DNA of 64,000 bases, from assembly GCF_016808335.1 (NCBI RefSeq), contig NC_053153.1:18549033-18613032 (forward strand), given 5' to 3'. Source of the DNA: Panicum virgatum (Eukaryota > Streptophyta > Magnoliopsida > Poales > Poaceae). Below are positions 1 through 10,462 of this stretch, in pieces. The position numbers and the translations under genes are program-made. The notes under the pieces are model-generated. The model ran no database searches. It was not told where the DNA came from and worked only from the letters and a program-made list of their open reading frames with translations. Each line of letters begins with the position of its first letter. Positions within the stretch are counted from its first letter, which is position 1.

Positions 1-216
1 TTGTTGCTCGCTCCTATTCCACGTCTGAGGCCTGAGGGAGCCTCCACATGAGGGGAAGTGTTGGAATATAAGTGAATTGCCCACCTTTCCCCATCAGCTT
101 AAGCTTCTGGGTTGAATTGGTCGGTGCATGCAACTTAATACAATTTGTTCTTTGATTAATGCTTAAAGTATTTTGTTTCCTATAAATTTAAATTTAGCAC
201 TTCGCTTCATATACAG

Positions 217-3200
217 ATTTTGGAAGCGCTTACAACAAAGGAATGCCAGGAGGAATTTTCACTGGAATCATTAGAAACACTTGGGGATTCTTTCCTTAAG
301 TATGTTACAGGCCAGCATCTTTTTAGCAAATACAAGCATCGAGAGGGCAAGCTAACCTCCATGAGAAAAAAATTGGTCTCCAACAAAACTCTATGCCAGC
401 TTGCTTGCAATAGGAATCTTGTGGTACGTAAAATCTGTATTTTCTAATCTGCTTTGCGTGTCTTTTTTGAACTTAGTACCGGATTGTAATAGTAGGCTAA
501 GCTTTTTGAGTGAAGCAGTTTGCGATTGAAACTCAATACATAACAGGGCCAAGAAGTCCTGAACTTGGAACCTGGTTTGTTGCTTTGTTTAATGAAAAGC
601 AACAGCAACAACAACATAGTTTTTTTCCCCAAGCAAGTTGGGGTAGGCTAGAGATGAAACCCAAAAGAAACAAAGGTCATGGTTCAGGCACATTGATAGC
701 TAGTTTCCAAGCGCTCCTATCCGAAGCTATCTCTTTAGAGATATTCCAATCCTCAAGGTCTCTCTTAACCGACTCATCCCAAGTCAGTTTAGGTCTACCT
801 CTACCCCTCTTTACATTATCGACCCGCTCTAGAACCCCACTATGCACCGGCGCCTTAGGAGGCCTCCGTTGGACATGTCCAAACCATCTCAATTGATGTT
901 GGGTAAGTTTCTCCTCAATTGGTGCCACCCCGACCCTATCCCGAATAGCTTCGTTCCAAACTCTATCCCTCCTTGTGTGCCCACAAAACCACCGCAACAT
1001 CCACATCTCTACTACACTCAATTGCTGGACATGTCGCCTTTTTGTATGCCAACATTCAGCACCGGGTAACATTGCCGGGCGGATCGCTGTCCTATAGAAC
1101 TTGCCTTTTAGCTTTTGTGGCACCCTCCTGTCCCAAATGACGCTTGAAGCTTGAAGCCATTTCAACCAGCCAGCTTTTAATGAAAAGAAAAAAAAAGATT
1201 TTGTTTGCTGCAAGTCCATTTTGCTAGTAATGCATGTTTGCACCCTGGTTCAAGTGAACTTGTTTGGAGCAGTCTTTTAATGGAAATGTTGCAGGAATTG
1301 TTATGCTTTCTGCACAATATTTGTGTTGCAAACAGGTCCCTCAGCTAAGATCTTGTTGGGAGCAGTAGTTCATGGAAATCTTACTGGTGATATAGATATA
1401 CGTTTTTCTGTCTATTCCTTCCTTCAATTTTTTGTAAATTCTTTTTTGATAATCCTGTTATCCAGAATTTTCTACCATGATATGCAATGAAACACTAAGC
1501 TAAATGGACTAAATTTTGCAACCATTATTATGCATGTAAGGCAGAATTATTTTTAGTTGCTTTGTCAAGTCGCACAAGACTTAAGATTTATATGCTTATT
1601 CTTAGGTCTAGATAATGTTTACAGATTTTTATTTTCATGGTTGGCAGGGGTACATTCGGGGTGAAGAGTTTAATCTGAAAAAATGGATCATTCCAGGACT
1701 TGGTTATGACATATGTGGTAACACCAAATGTTTGTTCCTATTAACAAATAATATGTACGCACTGAAGGAAATATCCATAAAAAGAAAGAGAATTGCAGAT
1801 ACAGTCGAAGCCTTGATTGGGGCCTATCTCAGTGCTTCTGGTGAACAGGCAGCATTTCATTTCATGAAATCACTAGGAATGGATTTAGAACTGCATAATG
1901 AAATGCAAGATGAAAGGAAAATTAGAACAAAATCTGAAGAAATCATTGATGTGAGAAGCTTAGAGACGATGCTCGGTTACGCTTTCAATGATCGTTCACT
2001 GTTAATAGAAGCACTGACACATGGTTCCTACAATAACGCTGGCCCTTGCTATGAGGTTAATCTTGAAGAACCTATGCAACTCGATCTTCAGTAACTATTG
2101 TTTATATTTTTTGTTTTTAACTGAATTTTTTTTCTAAGTCAACAATACTTTTTGCAGTTCTATTGTGCAGCTTTGACCTGCAAGAACATAGACGAAATTG
2201 CCTGTTCATAATTATCAACGCCTTAGTTTAACAAAAGCAATAGAAACCAAGTCAAATGCATGAAAGTTATAGTACTGTATTAGCACTTTTACTAACTTCT
2301 TTTAGGGAAATGGTATTTTACTCCAGGTGTTCTTTTTGTGGGTAATGTTTTCTTAACAAGTTTGTGCCTACCTGCAGAGGCTTGAGTTTCTTGGAGATGC
2401 GGTATTGGACCACATATTAACTGATTATTTCTACAAACAGTACTACCCTGGATGTACACCAGCATTGTTGACAAATCTACGGAAAGCTTCTGTGAACAAC
2501 TGTTGCTATGCACATGCAGCTGTTAAAGCAGGATTACACAAGCATATTCTTCATTCTTCATCAAAAAAGATGATTAGCGACCTTGAGAATTCGGGGCGGT
2601 CATTTTCAGGCCCATCGCATGGTTGGGAACCTGGCATTGGTCTACCTGAGGTGTGTTTTCTTGACTTTTCAGTTGTTTCAGGTTGCTTTGATGAGTGCTT
2701 TTATTTGAGTTTGTTTTGAGCATACTTCTATTGTATTTTTTATGTTTTCAGCTTCTATGCAAGAAACTGGCCAGTTCTGTTCCGCTCTTGTTTTTCATTA
2801 TTCTTTGTTCTCTCATAGCGTATCTTGTGGTAGATAAACGCTGCTAATCAGCAGATGGTTTTGCACGACTGTCATTTAAAGTTTTAAAAATCACAGATAA
2901 TGTTAGTGTGAATGTTGTTAAACATTTGAAATGGTAACGTGCTATATGGGACTGCAATAGGTTACCATGATTTGACTCTGTTATCCATCTTTCTGAATAA
3001 CTGGAAATGTGTATTTTGCTCACTCTTTTGACCTTTTTGTTTCTATTTCGCGACTGACTTGGGTTTGCTGCTTGTTCACCATATAAAAAAAACAGGACCT
3101 TGCAGATTTGATTGAATCAATAGCTGGTGCGATTTACCTCGACAGCAAGCATAAGAAGGAGGTTGTCTGGAGAGCCATGAGACGCCTACTGGAACCTCTT

Positions 3201-3449
3201 GCCACCCCAAAGACTGTGGAACTGTACCCGGTGTCGGAACTGAAAGAAATATGCGAGCACAGAAAATACCCTAAGCCGTTATATTCTCCAACTCGTGATA
3301 ATGGAGTTGGAGTAACAAGGGTAGTTGCAGAGGTGAAGGCTGCAGGGACAGTGTACTATGCAACTGGAGAAGGCTGCAACAAGAAAGTGGCGGAAATTTT
3401 GGCCGCAAAGGCTCTGCTCCAGAAACTGAAGGCCGCATCTGTGGCATGA
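217..3449 (+). CDS. DCL2: Dicer-like 2, tandem copy 1 (3' part only)
   Basis: This is the C-terminal part of a plant Dicer endoribonuclease, which cuts long dsRNA into siRNAs (22 nt for DCL2 by family knowledge). Four exons are visible: 217-423, 1648-2055, 2378-2650 and 3096-3449 (stop). All have AG acceptors and GT donors and stay in frame, giving 413 residues. RNase IIIa carries E and D in [12 protein letters not shown], and D and E in [14 protein letters not shown]. RNase IIIb begins [12 protein letters not shown] and continues with D and E in [14 protein letters not shown] single dsRBD follows (about the last 80 residues). All eight metal-binding acidic residues appear present, so nothing here says it is dead. 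The exon pattern matches copy 2 exon for exon. The exon 2378-2650 is 6 nt shorter than its counterpart, and LGDIIES reads LADLIES. The helicase and PAZ half, if it exists, lies left of the window. The first intron carries a LINE fragment; introns 2056-2377 and 2651-3095 show nothing notable. Confidence 0.9.
600..1175 (-). mobile_element. 5'-truncated LINE (3' end of reverse transcriptase ORF)
   Basis: Reading the minus strand gives the C-terminal tail of a non-LTR retrotransposon ORF2 (motifs such as KFYRTAIRPAMLPGAECW, QLRWFGHVQRRP and GRGRPKLTW), stopping at 677-679. A short 3' UTR and a GTT-rich tail follow (near 600-620 on the + strand as caacagcaacaacaaca). A 12-bp direct repeat, TTTAATGAAAAG, flanks it at 588-599 and 1176-1187 and is read as the target-site duplication. 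It lies antisense in the intron 424-1647 of DCL2 copy 1. The 5' truncation to under 600 bp is typical of target-primed insertion. Confidence 0.85.
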
Positions 3450-5842
3450 AGCTTGGAGCAGCAGCATTAGTTTTTTAGTTACCTACGCTCCTATAGTTGT
3501 TTTTGCAGTGGATTAAGTCTGGTCGTTCTTGAGCGCTGCAGCTTGTGGGAAACGTGAAGGTTTGAGCGCTGCCTCTGTCAAAAGCTGCTTCTTTAGAATA
3601 GATGGTCTCCGTTCATGTTAGTAGTTGATACATGTTCACAATTTAAGTTTGTACATATAACAAATGTACATCAAGACGTCATGACCATTCCAGTATCAAG
3701 CCTACATTTTCTAGATATGAGAATTTTAGAGAAATGGTATTTTACTTCAAGAATCTAGGAATCAAGGTTGCTTTTTGTCTAATCATGGCAGGGAGCAGGG
3801 GCTTGCCGGTGAGGTGTTTACCTCAAGTGAGTAAGTGACGGCGTCGTATATAGGAGGACATCCTTTGTGGTTTAATTCCGTAGTTAACTTTCATAACCAT
3901 ACGGTAACTTCCCCTATTGCCAGTGAATGAACAGAGTCCTAGGTATGGTTTCTGTTAGCTTTAGGTGTCTTGTGTTCATTCAAGGTCTTCGTAGTTGAAA
4001 TGTCCATTTCCACCACCTATGCATCCAGAGTACAAGGCAATGATTCTTGAGACAAGTTATAGATATTCTCAGTTTATTGCCTAAAAAACTGAAATTACAT
4101 GAAAAAAACCTCCGTATTGTGCAGTTTTTTTTCAAAGAGACACCAAGAGTGCCTCAAATCTGATTGTACAAAGAGTTTCTTACTTCTTACTTCAATTGTA
4201 CCATTTGTTCGCAACATTAAATTATTTATTCACTCTATATATTTACTTGTGATTGGATGTATTTGTTTTTTACAAAAATCATCAAAACTTGTAGAGCATA
4301 GCATCTAGTCATTTACTCAGGTGTCACACCTTTCCTTTGTATGGATCTTGTGAACTCTTTGTGGTATGCCTATTGACTACTTCGCGATAAGATCAATGGG
4401 TGACTGTGACACGTGCATGTACAACGGCAATTATTACGCCGTCTATTAGCGGTTAATTGGGATTATTGAGGATAAATCGGGAGGCGACGGCCTCGGTCGT
4501 CCTCTCGTGAGGCGACGACCTCGGCCCGTTGCCCGAGCGGAAACGATGGCTCGACGCTCCCGCTGTAGCAGCAGCGGCGAGTCAACGACGGCAGCGACGG
4601 ATCCCCTGCGGTGTGCTCGCGCCTGCTCGCCGGAGGTGGCCTGCCCCGCCGCTCACGCCTGCCCTCTCCGGAGGTGGCCTGCGCCGCCACCCGCGCCGCA
4701 CCGAGGAGGCAGAGCAGGCGTACGGCGCCGGCGGGGGGAGCAAGGGCGGCGCGGCCGATAGACGGCGCGGGGACGAGGGAGCCGCCGCAGCTCCAAGCCC
4801 CCTGCTCGCGCGGGTGCTCGGCGTCGTCGCTGCTGGTGCTCCGGGCGAGTGCTGAGCGGACCAGGAACGAGAACCAAGAGAGAGAGAGAGAGAGGATAGA
4901 GACAGGAGGAGATACCAGAGCAACAAGATTTCAGGATAGAGACAGGAAGAGATAAGGCACGGGAATAATTGATCTTTTTTTCTTTTCTTTTTCACGGAAA
5001 TTTTAGATCTTTTGTAGAAATATTTTTAAAATGTCTTCACAGAAATTTCAGAACTTTTAAAAATATCCATGTGCTTTATTTGCATTCACAAATGATTCTT
5101 TCATGTATGCCACAAACCAATATACAAAGATCAATTTCACATGTTGATCACCCCATTTCATGTGCCTTGGAATGAATTAAATAGTTTGCAGATAACCACA
5201 TAGACACACCACTGTATAGATTGTTTATTCTATTGTCTGCGTGTGATATTTTAGACAAATACAAATGGTAGCCGTCTAACCATTGTACATGTCCTAAAGA
5301 TGACTCGCAAGTCGTGGAGTTCCTGGCCAAATAATTGTTGGCCAAGACTAGGTGTTTGGATGGCATTGGCTCGAAAAGGAGGACTTTGTTTTGCGGTACT
5401 CAATGGGTATCAATTTATTACTCCTTCTGTGTTGGTTTTGCCAATAAATTTTATCTTACAAATACAGTTCGTTTAGATTGTAATAAAGTCTATCTATTTA
5501 AATCAGTATTAAATACCAGAAAATAATTGCAGCCGATCAAATGCTTAAGCAGATGTAATTTTTCTAGTTCCAATGTATTTGCATTTATTGAGGATCTATA
5601 GAACCAAATAAATAGCATGGTTTTTAATCACAACTATTATAGTTAACTAGGGTAACATGGTCATTTACACTACTAATAATATATCTGAAATTTTTTAATG
5701 ATTTTTTTTGTGGGACGAAGGCAATACTTTCGAGGAGAAATCCCCATTTGAAGATTGGAGTTAAAATAGTTTGCCTTCTGTGTTTGATCTAGCCTTTAAT
5801 GCTTGGTGACAATGGTGCGCACGACTGGCGTTTCCTTTATTA
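3450..5842. other. Intergenic region after DCL2 copy 1
   Basis: The first few hundred bases after the stop are the likely DCL2 3' UTR. From about 4440 to 4860 there is a GC-rich block beginning with repeated gaggcgacg-type words and ending in a short GA run (near 4879-4894). The block holds several overlapping open frames in both directions but no recognisable domain, and may be the core of an unrecognised transposon. 4990-5842 is AT-rich with no feature I can support. Confidence 0.5.
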
Positions 5843-5850
5843 GAGATGTG

Positions 5851-6146
5851 ATTTTTTTTAAATTACACATTACAATTCAAATATTCATAATGCACACACA
5901 CTCATCACTATGAATACACGTACATAAACTCCATCTTTATGAGCATCGTCAAACTCTGAGTCAACAAAACCTATGACAAATCTTTAGGATTGAAGTCATC
6001 ACATGTGTCTCACTGTCGATAGGAACGTCGCCTACCCTTGAAAGCATAACACAATTAAATTCTAAAATATTTGCTCCACTGGAAGTTAAACCCAGAGGTG
6101 GTACCGAGACTTTTGTAATCACTTGGCTACTAGTCCTTGTACATTG
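5851..6146 (-). mobile_element. tRNA-derived SINE
   Basis: On the minus strand the element starts with a tRNA-like head containing an A-box-like GTAGCCAAGTGATTAC. It continues with the body GTTGACTCAGAGTTTGACGATGCTCAT and ends in a GTGT-rich tail and a run of A (seen as t's at 5852-5859). This layout matches a SINE family common in grasses. An 8-bp direct repeat, GAGATGTG, flanks it at 5843-5850 and 6147-6154. It lies between the two DCL2 copies. Confidence 0.75.
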
Positions 6147-6154
6147 GAGATGTG

Positions 6155-6957
6155 GTCTTTGTAGAGCCTTTTGTTCACAGTTTAGGTGTTGCTACAATGT
6201 TTAGCATTAAACATATGATGCTTACTAATCTACTGGAAATCAGTGCCGAAGGACTTTGATAATTGGGTGTTCCCGATGCAATACCTTACTTTCTTTTACA
6301 ATGCACCACATACTACCCATCTACATTGTTTTATTAGGCCAGTAACTGCGACAGATGGATTTCATGGTGATGAAACTCTACTCACATCTTATGAAATTCC
6401 ATTCTTCTTTGTTCTTGCCATGTCAGCAAAATTAATAATATTTAATACCATGAAGTCTTACATGAGATTCCATTAAAACTAGTCTTATACTATGATTGAT
6501 ACTCCTACTACGTGCTCAAATTGGTTACCCGCCACACTTCAAATTTTATCCGGCCTTCTCTACCATTAGAAATGTTCTAACTGTATCTATGATTTCGAGT
6601 TCTGTTTATGTTTCTTTAAAAACCCTCTAGCGTTGAATAATGGACAATAGCAGTCCGAGCTGCTGCATATCACCTTGACGCTTATGGCCATGTCCAAATA
6701 TAGATTTATTGTCGCGATAGGAGGGAGCAGATGAGCACTAGTACGAGGCTACGAGCTGAGAACACCAACATGTTCGCACTCTGCACGTTAAAACTGAAAA
6801 GGTACCCGCGTTGCTTCGCATCCAAGAGTCCGAGGACGGCGACTTTCGGAAAGCCACCGGCCAGCTCGTGAAAGGCTGAAAGCGATCGAGCTCTGCTACT
6901 TCCACCCCCTGCCTGCCGTGGATCGGAACAGCCCAGCTGGCCAGTTTAGATGCGAAA
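6155..6957. other. Intergenic, nothing recognised
   Basis: AT-rich sequence with a short GC-richer patch at about 6770-6920. A small open frame at 6243-6476 shows no family features and has no supporting context. I see no gene, RNA or clear repeat. Confidence 0.4.
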
Positions 6958-6959
6958 AA

Positions 6960-7165
6960 TTTTAGGTGTAAAGTACTGTAGCACTTTCATTTATAATTAG
7001 TAATTATTATCTCGCCATGAGTTAATTAGACTAAAAAAATTCGTCTCACAAATTATAGTCAAATTGTGTAATTAATTATTTTATTTAGCTATATTTAATA
7101 TTTTATGCATGCGTTAGAAGATTTGATGTGATGAAATTTTTTATAAAATTTTGAATTTTTGAGTG
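6960..7165. mobile_element. Decayed MITE (family shared with 41.6, 42.4 and 49.7 kb)
   Basis: This AT-rich stretch contains words found in three other places in the window: taattagactaaaaaaattcgtctc, tatatttaatattttatgcatg and gatttgatgtgatgaaattt. Those copies have GGGTGTGTTTAGTT-like inverted ends. The ends are poorly preserved here. It sits just upstream of the DCL2 copy 2 promoter region. Confidence 0.55.
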
Positions 7166-7169
7166 CATA

Positions 7170-7724
7170 AACAAATCCCCCGTCACTCCCGGTTTTCCCG
7201 GAGTCCTGACCGCTTCCCCTTCCTGGCCGAGTCAAAAAGGGCACCGGAAGCAGCAACGCCACCAATCCGTCCGTTCCCACCCGCCCCGCCCCGCGCACAT
7301 GCGCGCGTGACCTGGGGGCGGCGGTTGCTTGTAGTGCCCGTGGCCGAGGTGCATCTGGGTGCTTCAAATCGAATCGAACGGCCTGCGCCGGCCCTCCCCT
7401 GGACTCGTTTTGCACCCGCAGCCTCCGTTTGGGGCTAAACAAGCGCCAATCCGGCGAGCGTCCGCGCGCTACCGCTCGCGTCCCCGTCCCCGCCCCCGCC
7501 CCCCGATTCGCCGCGTCGTGCTGCCTGCCAGGCCGCCGTGCGCCCTCGCTCGCCAGCCTGCCGCGCCGCCCAGGCCGCCGGGCGGCCGCGAGCGCGAGGC
7601 CGGGGTCGGGGCCCTGCCCTGCCGCCGCGCCGCCGCGAGTGGGCTCACGGCCGACGAGTCTCCACCTCACTCTCGCCCGCCCGCCTCCACCCAAGGTCCG
7701 GTCCCCTCCCAAAACCCCGCCTCC
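7170..7724 (+). promoter_or_regulatory. GC-rich promoter and 5' UTR region of DCL2 copy 2
   Basis: A sharp change from AT-rich to GC-rich, CpG-dense sequence occurs at about 7170 and continues through the first two exons, as is common at grass gene starts. No convincing TATA box is seen close to the ATG at 7725. The ATG was chosen because its reading frame joins through intron 1 (7784-7876) to the conserved YQLEALE helicase start. Confidence 0.45.
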
Positions 7725-10404
7725 ATGGCCGACTCCACCGCCGCCCCAACGGAGGAGGAGGATCCGCAGACGCTGGCGAGATGGTGAGTGAGCCCCCATG
7801 GCCCCATCCTCCTGCTCCTCGCGCCCCCCACCGTGCTAATGCGGGTGCCCCCCTCCCCCCTTCCCGTGCGGCGCAGGTACCAGCTGGAGGCGCTGGAGCG
7901 CGCGCTCGCCGGGAACACGGTGGCGTTCCTCGAGACGGGCGCCGGGAAGACGCTCATCGCGGTGCTGCTCCTCCGCGCCTTCGCGCACCGCCTCCGCTCC
8001 GCCCCGCCGCCCTGCTTCGCCGTCTTCCTCGTCCCCACCGTCGTGCTCGTGGGCCAGCAGGCGCGGGTGATCGGCCAGCAAACGGACCTCCGCGTCAAGC
8101 AGTTCTACGGCGAGATGGGGGTCGACTTCTGGAGCGCCAACACCTGGCGCGGCGCCATCGACGGGGCCGAGGTCCTCGTCATGACGCCGCAGATCCTCCT
8201 CGACAACCTCCGCCACAGCTTCTTCAGGCTGCGGGACATCGCGCTCCTCATCTTCGACGAGTGCCACCATGCCAGCCGGAATTCCCCCTACGCCAACATT
8301 CTTAAGGTCACCCGAAAGTTGGAAGCGCCGTTTGTTTTGTCGGGATGGACATTTATTGACCTGGTTTTCAAAGCGCAATTCCGTTACAAGCTTTAATGCT
8401 CCTTTTGCGACTTGTTCAGGACGTCCAATGTTTGAAATTGTATGGGTGTACAATTTTAGGTGGAACCATGAATGGCTCTTTAGTTGTTTTTGGCAAATTT
8501 CAATTTCAATTATTGTCTTGGATATTCCTTTTCTTTTTATCATGTATCCAACAATTTCTTTGAATCCTTCAGTCTGGCTTTTGCATGTAGGAGTTTTATC
8601 ACCCCCAACTGAATTCTAGACCATCCGATCCTATACCGAGGATATTTGGGATGACCGCCTCGATCATTAATTCAAAAGGTAAGGATGAGGAAGCATTATT
8701 GTATATTTATGTGTGCATCCTTTATGATTAATTAACTCTATGGGAGATTTTCTCTATAGATTTGCAGCGTGCCAGATACTCGGTGAAAGTATCTGATCTT
8801 GAGAATCTTATGAATGCAAAGGTCAGACTATATCGAACACTCACATTAGCTGTATTTCTGATAATAATTATCCATTATCCTATGTTTGGTAAGACATAAC
8901 AAAACCATGATGCATTTCCCTTTAAAGGTGTACACTGTTGACAGCGAATCAGCATTGTCGCAGTACATTCCATTTGCTAAAACAAGGATAGTCCAGTATG
9001 ATGATTCCAGCATACCCTCTGAGCTATACAACCATACTGTCGGTTGCTTGAAGAAATTGGAAGCAAAGGTACTATTTAATGCTCTAGGAATGATGTTTCA
9101 CTGGATAAAACATTGATTTATGTTACTCTACATCACTCAACATGCAATGCAAGATCTTTTGCTGTGCATTGTCTTCAAATATTAAAGTATATCAATTTTG
9201 ATTTATCGTTCATCAATATAGTATACTCATATAATTAGAATTATATGATGTATCAATAATAGTATTCATATATTTTTCACTTTGGATTTTGAATTAAGAA
9301 TGATAAAATTCTGATGATCCACAAATTAGAAGGGAAAAAGACATAAAGATACCATTCACATCTAACTTCTCTGTTTTTTTTCTCTAATGCGTTTTGTGTT
9401 TGATGGTTAAAATTTAAAGGGTGCTGGAACACTTTGTAAACTACATTAGTTTATTCTGGTTCTTAAAGACGAAATAGTATGCATGATTACACCTTATATA
9501 ACTGCTACGTAACAGATGCCACCATGAATAATTTGTATTAAGTATTAAAGTATGATTAGTGAACTTTGAACTTTGAACTCTTAAAAGACAAAGCTACATA
9601 CTATTAAGGAAGTTATGGCAATATGCTCTTGGTTTAAACTATTTAGTAGCATGACAACATTATAGATTTTTGTATTATTGACATCTAGTCCAAGCAATGT
9701 TCTTAAGGCGTTGAGGCGAGGTGTGGCGCCCTACCTCCTCTGGACGCCTAGGCGAGGCGAGGCGATGCCATACACCAACGTAAAAGCAGAATATTAGCAG
9801 TATAAAGGGGAAAAGAAATGAGAAAAGAAAAAAGAAAAGAGAAAAGGCCCAGGAAGAATGTAAGGCCCAGTCCACCAAATCACTACCAGCCCATAAACTA
9901 CTCATCTCCTCCCGTCAGCCCACCCTCTCCCCCCTACCCTATATTGTCGTGCGCCGCCACTCGCCCGCTCCTCCCTTCGCGGCCACCCCAGACGGAGCAC
10001 CAGCGCCGCCAGTCCTCCTCCCTGCCGCGGCCACCCCCAGATGGAGCACCAGCGCCGCCGCTCCTCCCTGCTGCGGCCACCCCCAGATGGAGCACCAGTG
10101 CCCCCGCTCCTCCCTGCCGCGGCCACCCCCAGATGGAGCTATGGCGCCGCTGCTCCTCCTTGCCGGACGGCGCGGAGGCGGTGCTGCCCAGGCGCAGCAC
10201 TGTCGGAGACGGCAGGTACTACATCATCTTGCTATCGCTGATCGGTTTTCGTCCTCTTTCTCCCTTCTCCCTCCCTCCATCCCTTCCTGACATGAATTAG
10301 GCAAGGCGTCCAGGACGCCTTGGAGCCTTGGAGCGCCTCATCGCCTAGGCGACGCCTTAAGAACTGAGTCCAAGAGAATTTGAAGTAACGACATGAAAGG
10401 GATG

Positions 10405-10462
<58 letters not shown>

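Noticed and set aside
4463..4995. Overlapping open frames of 75-137 codons in the GC-rich block
   Set aside because: Composition-driven, with no domain, no intron signals and no promoter evidence.
7095..8543. Long minus-strand open frames (up to 235 codons) across the DCL2 first exons
   Set aside because: They lie opposite the GC-rich DCL2 exons and 5' UTR, show no domains, and follow from base composition.
9967..10151. CRISPR-like repeat array
   Set aside because: The units are contiguous without unique spacers and sit inside a plant transposon.
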